From assembly GCA_014191535.1 (NCBI GenBank), contig BJHC01000066.1, positions 1 to 7,386 on the forward strand: DNA of 7,386 nt. The letters are read 5' to 3'. Both the position numbers and the translations under genes were made by a program. This DNA comes from Cyanobium sp. (GTDB lineage Bacteria > Cyanobacteriota > Cyanobacteriia > PCC-6307 > Cyanobiaceae). The notes below the pieces were generated by a model, which was not told the origin of the DNA, made no database searches, and worked only from the letters and a program-made list of their open reading frames with translations. Shown in pieces: positions 6,753 through 7,386 of the stretch (position 1 is the stretch's first letter; each line of letters opens with the position of its first letter).

Positions 6753-7386
6753 TCAGCTGAGTTCAGCCCCGGGATACCCCCGTGGGGTGACCATCCGCCC
6801 GCCGTCCACCCGGCTGCTGCTGTTGCCCACCAGCACCAGGGTCAGCATGTCCACCTGGTCGGTGGGCAGGGTGCCGAGGCTGTGCAGGCTCACCGCCTCC
6901 TCCTGCCGCCCCAGTTGGCGTGCCAACACCACCGGGGTGCTCGCCGGCCGGCCCTCCAGCAACAGCTCCTGGGCCCGCGCCAGTTGCCAGTCGCGCCCTC
7001 GGGAGCGGGGGTTGTAAAGCGCCACCACGAAATCACCGGCCGCGGCGGCCCGCAGCCGCCGTTCGATCACCTCCCAGGGGGTGAGCCGATCGCTGAGGCT
7101 GATGGTGCAGAAGTCGTGCATGAGGGGGGCGCCGGCCCGGGCCGCCGCCAGCTGCAGCGCCGAGATGCCCGGGTGCACGCTGAAGCGGGGGCGATCCCCC
7201 TCCGCTAGAGCCATCCATTGCTCTAAGGCCAGGCCAGCCATGCCATAGATGCCGCTGTCACCCGACGACACCAGGGCCACCGTGAGCCCCTGGCAGGCCA
7301 ACTCCAAGGCTTCGCGGCAGCGCTGCCGCTCCTCGGTGAGGGTTCCATCGCTGCGCAGTTGATCCGGCCGCCGCAGCGGCTCCAGC
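6753..7386 (-). CDS. cobJ: Partial CDS: precorrin-3B C17-methyltransferase, C-terminal part
   Basis: This SAM-dependent enzyme methylates C17 and contracts the corrin ring during cobalamin synthesis (CobJ aerobic, CbiH anaerobic naming). The last 210 residues are visible and the 5' end lies outside the window. Hallmarks, numbered from the window edge, are RRPDQL (5-10), the SAM-binding SSGDSGIYGMAG (40-51), HPGISALQLAAARAGAPLMHDF (71-92, the tetrapyrrole methylase core), NPRSRGRDWQ (125-134), and the C-terminal QVDMLTLVLVGNSSSR (177-192). The frame continues upstream of the TTG at 7307 through conserved family sequence to the edge, so that TTG is not the start. Single-domain CobJ is about 250 residues, which would leave roughly 40 missing, but fusion to a CbiG domain occurs in some cyanobacteria and cannot be excluded. 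The stop TGA (6755-6753) lies three bases from the converging tRNA gene, leaving no room for a separate terminator. Confidence 0.94.
   Translation of the reverse strand, partial: LEPLRRPDQLRSDGTLTEERQRCREALELACQGLTVALVSSGDSGIYGMAGLALEQWMALAEGDRPRFSVHPGISALQLAAARAGAPLMHDFCTISLSDRLTPWEVIERRLRAAAAGDFVVALYNPRSRGRDWQLARAQELLLEGRPASTPVVLARQLGRQEEAVSLHSLGTLPTDQVDMLTLVLVGNSSSRVDGGRMVTPRGYPGAELS

Noticed and set aside
6753..7307. cobJ as a complete 184-residue protein starting from TTG at 7307
   Set aside because: The frame continues upstream to the window edge through conserved family sequence (LRRPDQL and the EERQRCREALELA stretch), so the TTG is an internal leucine codon and the gene is truncated only by the window.
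1..7386. Mobile elements, CRISPR arrays, prophage, defence or toxin-antitoxin systems
   Set aside because: No transposase-like frame, no spaced direct repeat array, no attachment-site duplication of the tRNA 3' end and no compositional break was seen. The window reads as ordinary core chromosome.

Overview
The window looks like chromosomal core DNA of a high-GC picocyanobacterium of the Synechococcus/Cyanobium type. The evidence is a glutamate synthase of the ferredoxin-dependent class with no gltD beside it, a cyanobacterial-type lipoyl synthase, a cobalamin-pathway methyltransferase, very GC-rich third codon positions, and dense packing with no mobile DNA. The genus assignment is inference from resemblance to remembered protein families.

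Layout, left to right. Positions 1-550 (minus) hold the N-terminal 183 residues of a probable exported protein whose C-terminus lies outside the window. Its best family guess is the cyanobacterial phosphodiester-glycosidase (DUF2233)-type protein. A 241-base divergent intergenic region (551-791) carries a perfect 9-bp inverted repeat and no perfect NtcA box. Then comes gltB (also called glsF), 792-5399 plus, complete at 1535 codons with all catalytic landmarks. Between its stop and the next gene are three successive GC-rich hairpins. A small 59-residue unknown gene (5548-5727 plus) meets lipA (5724-6617 minus) tail to tail, the two stop codons sharing one TTAA. A tRNA-Pro(CGG) gene (6676-6749 plus) starts 58 bases beyond the lipA start codon, and its 3' end is only 3 bases from the stop of a partial cobJ (6753-7386 minus), which runs off the right edge.

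Functionally these are separate housekeeping roles rather than one pathway: nitrogen assimilation (GltS of the GS-GOGAT cycle), lipoate cofactor synthesis for 2-oxoacid dehydrogenases and the glycine cleavage system, proline decoding, and corrin ring synthesis. GltS and LipA are both iron-sulfur enzymes that draw electrons from ferredoxin-type donors, but nothing in the layout shows co-regulation. Strand changes make gltB plus the small gene the only possible co-transcribed pair.

I see no phage, transposon, CRISPR, toxin-antitoxin or defence genes, and no evidence of a novel multigene system. The points most worth checking are the structured gltB 3' region, the small unknown gene, and the inverted repeat (or tiny antisense ORF) upstream of gltB.
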